A stretch of DNA of 6,047 nucleotides from an uncultured Verrucomicrobiota bacterium (GTDB taxonomy: Bacteria > Verrucomicrobiota > Verrucomicrobiae > Opitutales > Opitutaceae), in NCBI GenBank assembly GCA_946481225.1, contig CAMLNJ010000204.1:1-6047 (forward strand), given 5' to 3'. Position 1 is the stretch's first letter, and each line of letters opens with the position of its first letter. The position numbers and the translations under genes are program-made. Below, one piece after another: positions 5,290 to 6,047 of this stretch. The notes beneath the pieces were generated by a model. The model had not been told where the DNA came from and ran no database searches. It saw only the letters and a list, made by a program, of their open reading frames with translations.

Positions 5290-6047
5290 TCAGCCCGCCC
5301 CGCCCGGCGCCGCAAACTTCCGCAGATATTTCAGCGCCACCTCGAACTCCTTCGGCAGCGGCGCCGTGATCGTCACCGGCTCGCGCGTCGTCGGGTGGTT
5401 TACCGTGAGAGCGCTCGCGTGCAGCGCCAGCCGGTCGATCAGCGGCCGCTCGTCGTCGCGGCCTTTGTATCCACGTTTCAAATCCGAAAGCTTCAACTGC
5501 ACGTCGGGCACGCCGTAAAAAGGATCGCCCAGGATCGGCGCGCCCGCCGCCGCGAGATGCACGCGGAGCTGATGCGTGCGCCCGGTCAGCGGCGAACACT
5601 CCACCCACGCGAACGCGCGCCCGCGGCGATCGTGAAAACGCTCCAGCGTGCGAAACACCGTCGTCGAGGCCTTGCCTCCGCGCTTCTTAAAAACGCGCAT
5701 GCGCCCCGGCTGCAGCTCGTCCTCGCCGAGCGCCAGCTCCACCGTGAACTCCGCCGGCAACAAACCCGAATCGTCGCGCGCCACGCGGCCGACCTTCATC
5801 GCCTCGTCGACGGGCGGCACGTAGCAGAGCGCGTGGTAGGTTTTCTTCGCTGTCTTCGACTGGAACTGCCCCGAAACGAAATCGAGCGACGTCTTGTCCT
5901 TCGTGCAGAGCAGGACGCCCGAGGTGTCGGCGTCGAGCCGGTGGACGTTAGCCACGTGGTCGCCGAGTTTCTCGTGGACCTGCTTCATGAGGTTGGCGCG
6001 GGCCTTGTCCCAACGGTCGGGCGCGATGAGCAGGCCGCTCGGCTTGT
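5290..6047 (-). CDS. RluA-family RNA pseudouridine synthase (N-terminus beyond right edge)
   Basis: The minus strand is open from the window edge to TGA 5292-5290, giving 251 residues. It begins KPSGLLIAP, the usual start of the catalytic domain, so only a short N-terminal part is missing, possibly including an S4 domain. Family members convert uridine to pseudouridine in 23S rRNA or tRNA. Visible motifs are HRLDADTSGVLL with the catalytic aspartate in HRLD, then SPLTGRTHQLRVHLAAAGAPILGD, and near the C-terminus RLALHASALTVNHPTTREPV and TAPLPKEF, all typical of RluA/RluC/RluD enzymes. An ATG at 5988 is internal because conserved sequence continues upstream of it. The target base cannot be read from the sequence, so no symbol is given. 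It converges on the response regulator and sigma-remnant segment. Confidence 0.94.
   Translation of the reverse strand, partial: KPSGLLIAPDRWDKARANLMKQVHEKLGDHVANVHRLDADTSGVLLCTKDKTSLDFVSGQFQSKTAKKTYHALCYVPPVDEAMKVGRVARDDSGLLPAEFTVELALGEDELQPGRMRVFKKRGGKASTTVFRTLERFHDRRGRAFAWVECSPLTGRTHQLRVHLAAAGAPILGDPFYGVPDVQLKLSDLKRGYKGRDDERPLIDRLALHASALTVNHPTTREPVTITAPLPKEFEVALKYLRKFAAPGGAG

Overview
The window is GC-rich (strong G/C at third codon positions) and chromosomal in character. It carries five recognisable protein genes or gene parts, one apparent gene remnant and two informative intergenic regions. I see no tRNA, rRNA, CRISPR array, transposase or phage gene. The mix of a large HAxxFNN-type hybrid kinase, a degraded ECF-like sigma factor of the 'LLRxYxxxxxxxxFxxLVxRHLxLVxxAALRQ' kind and starts without Shine-Dalgarno sequences suggests a Verrucomicrobiota bacterium, perhaps Opitutaceae-like. 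This placement is inference from style, not from a marker gene.

Layout. Positions 1-1384 (minus) hold the N-terminal 461 residues of a YgiQ-type radical SAM protein; its C-terminus lies beyond the left edge. It is divergent, across 125 bp, from an exported cyclophilin-type peptidyl-prolyl isomerase (1510-2145, plus), which ends in a textbook intrinsic terminator (2179-2206). The convergent gap that follows also contains two tandem palindromes (2295-2313, 2317-2336). Next comes a GAF / histidine kinase / receiver hybrid kinase (2361-4076, minus). A 349-bp gap (4077-4425) with an AT-rich promoter-like patch and a dyad separates it from a divergently transcribed single-domain response regulator (4426-4902, plus). 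Immediately after the regulator, in the same frame, is a truncated sigma-70 region 2 sequence joined to an unrelated tail (4903-5199). The right end (5290-6047, minus) is an RluA-family pseudouridine synthase whose N-terminus lies beyond the right edge.

How the genes relate. The kinase and the response regulator are the only pair with an obvious functional link: a cytosolic GAF-sensing hybrid kinase could exchange phosphate with the stand-alone receiver, which has no output domain of its own. The other genes are independent housekeeping-type functions: RNA modification, periplasmic protein folding and a poorly characterised radical SAM enzyme. I found no clear sign of a new multi-gene system. 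The most unusual items are the sigma-factor remnant abutting the response regulator, the divergent loop in the GAF domain, and the uncertain start and leader of the kinase.
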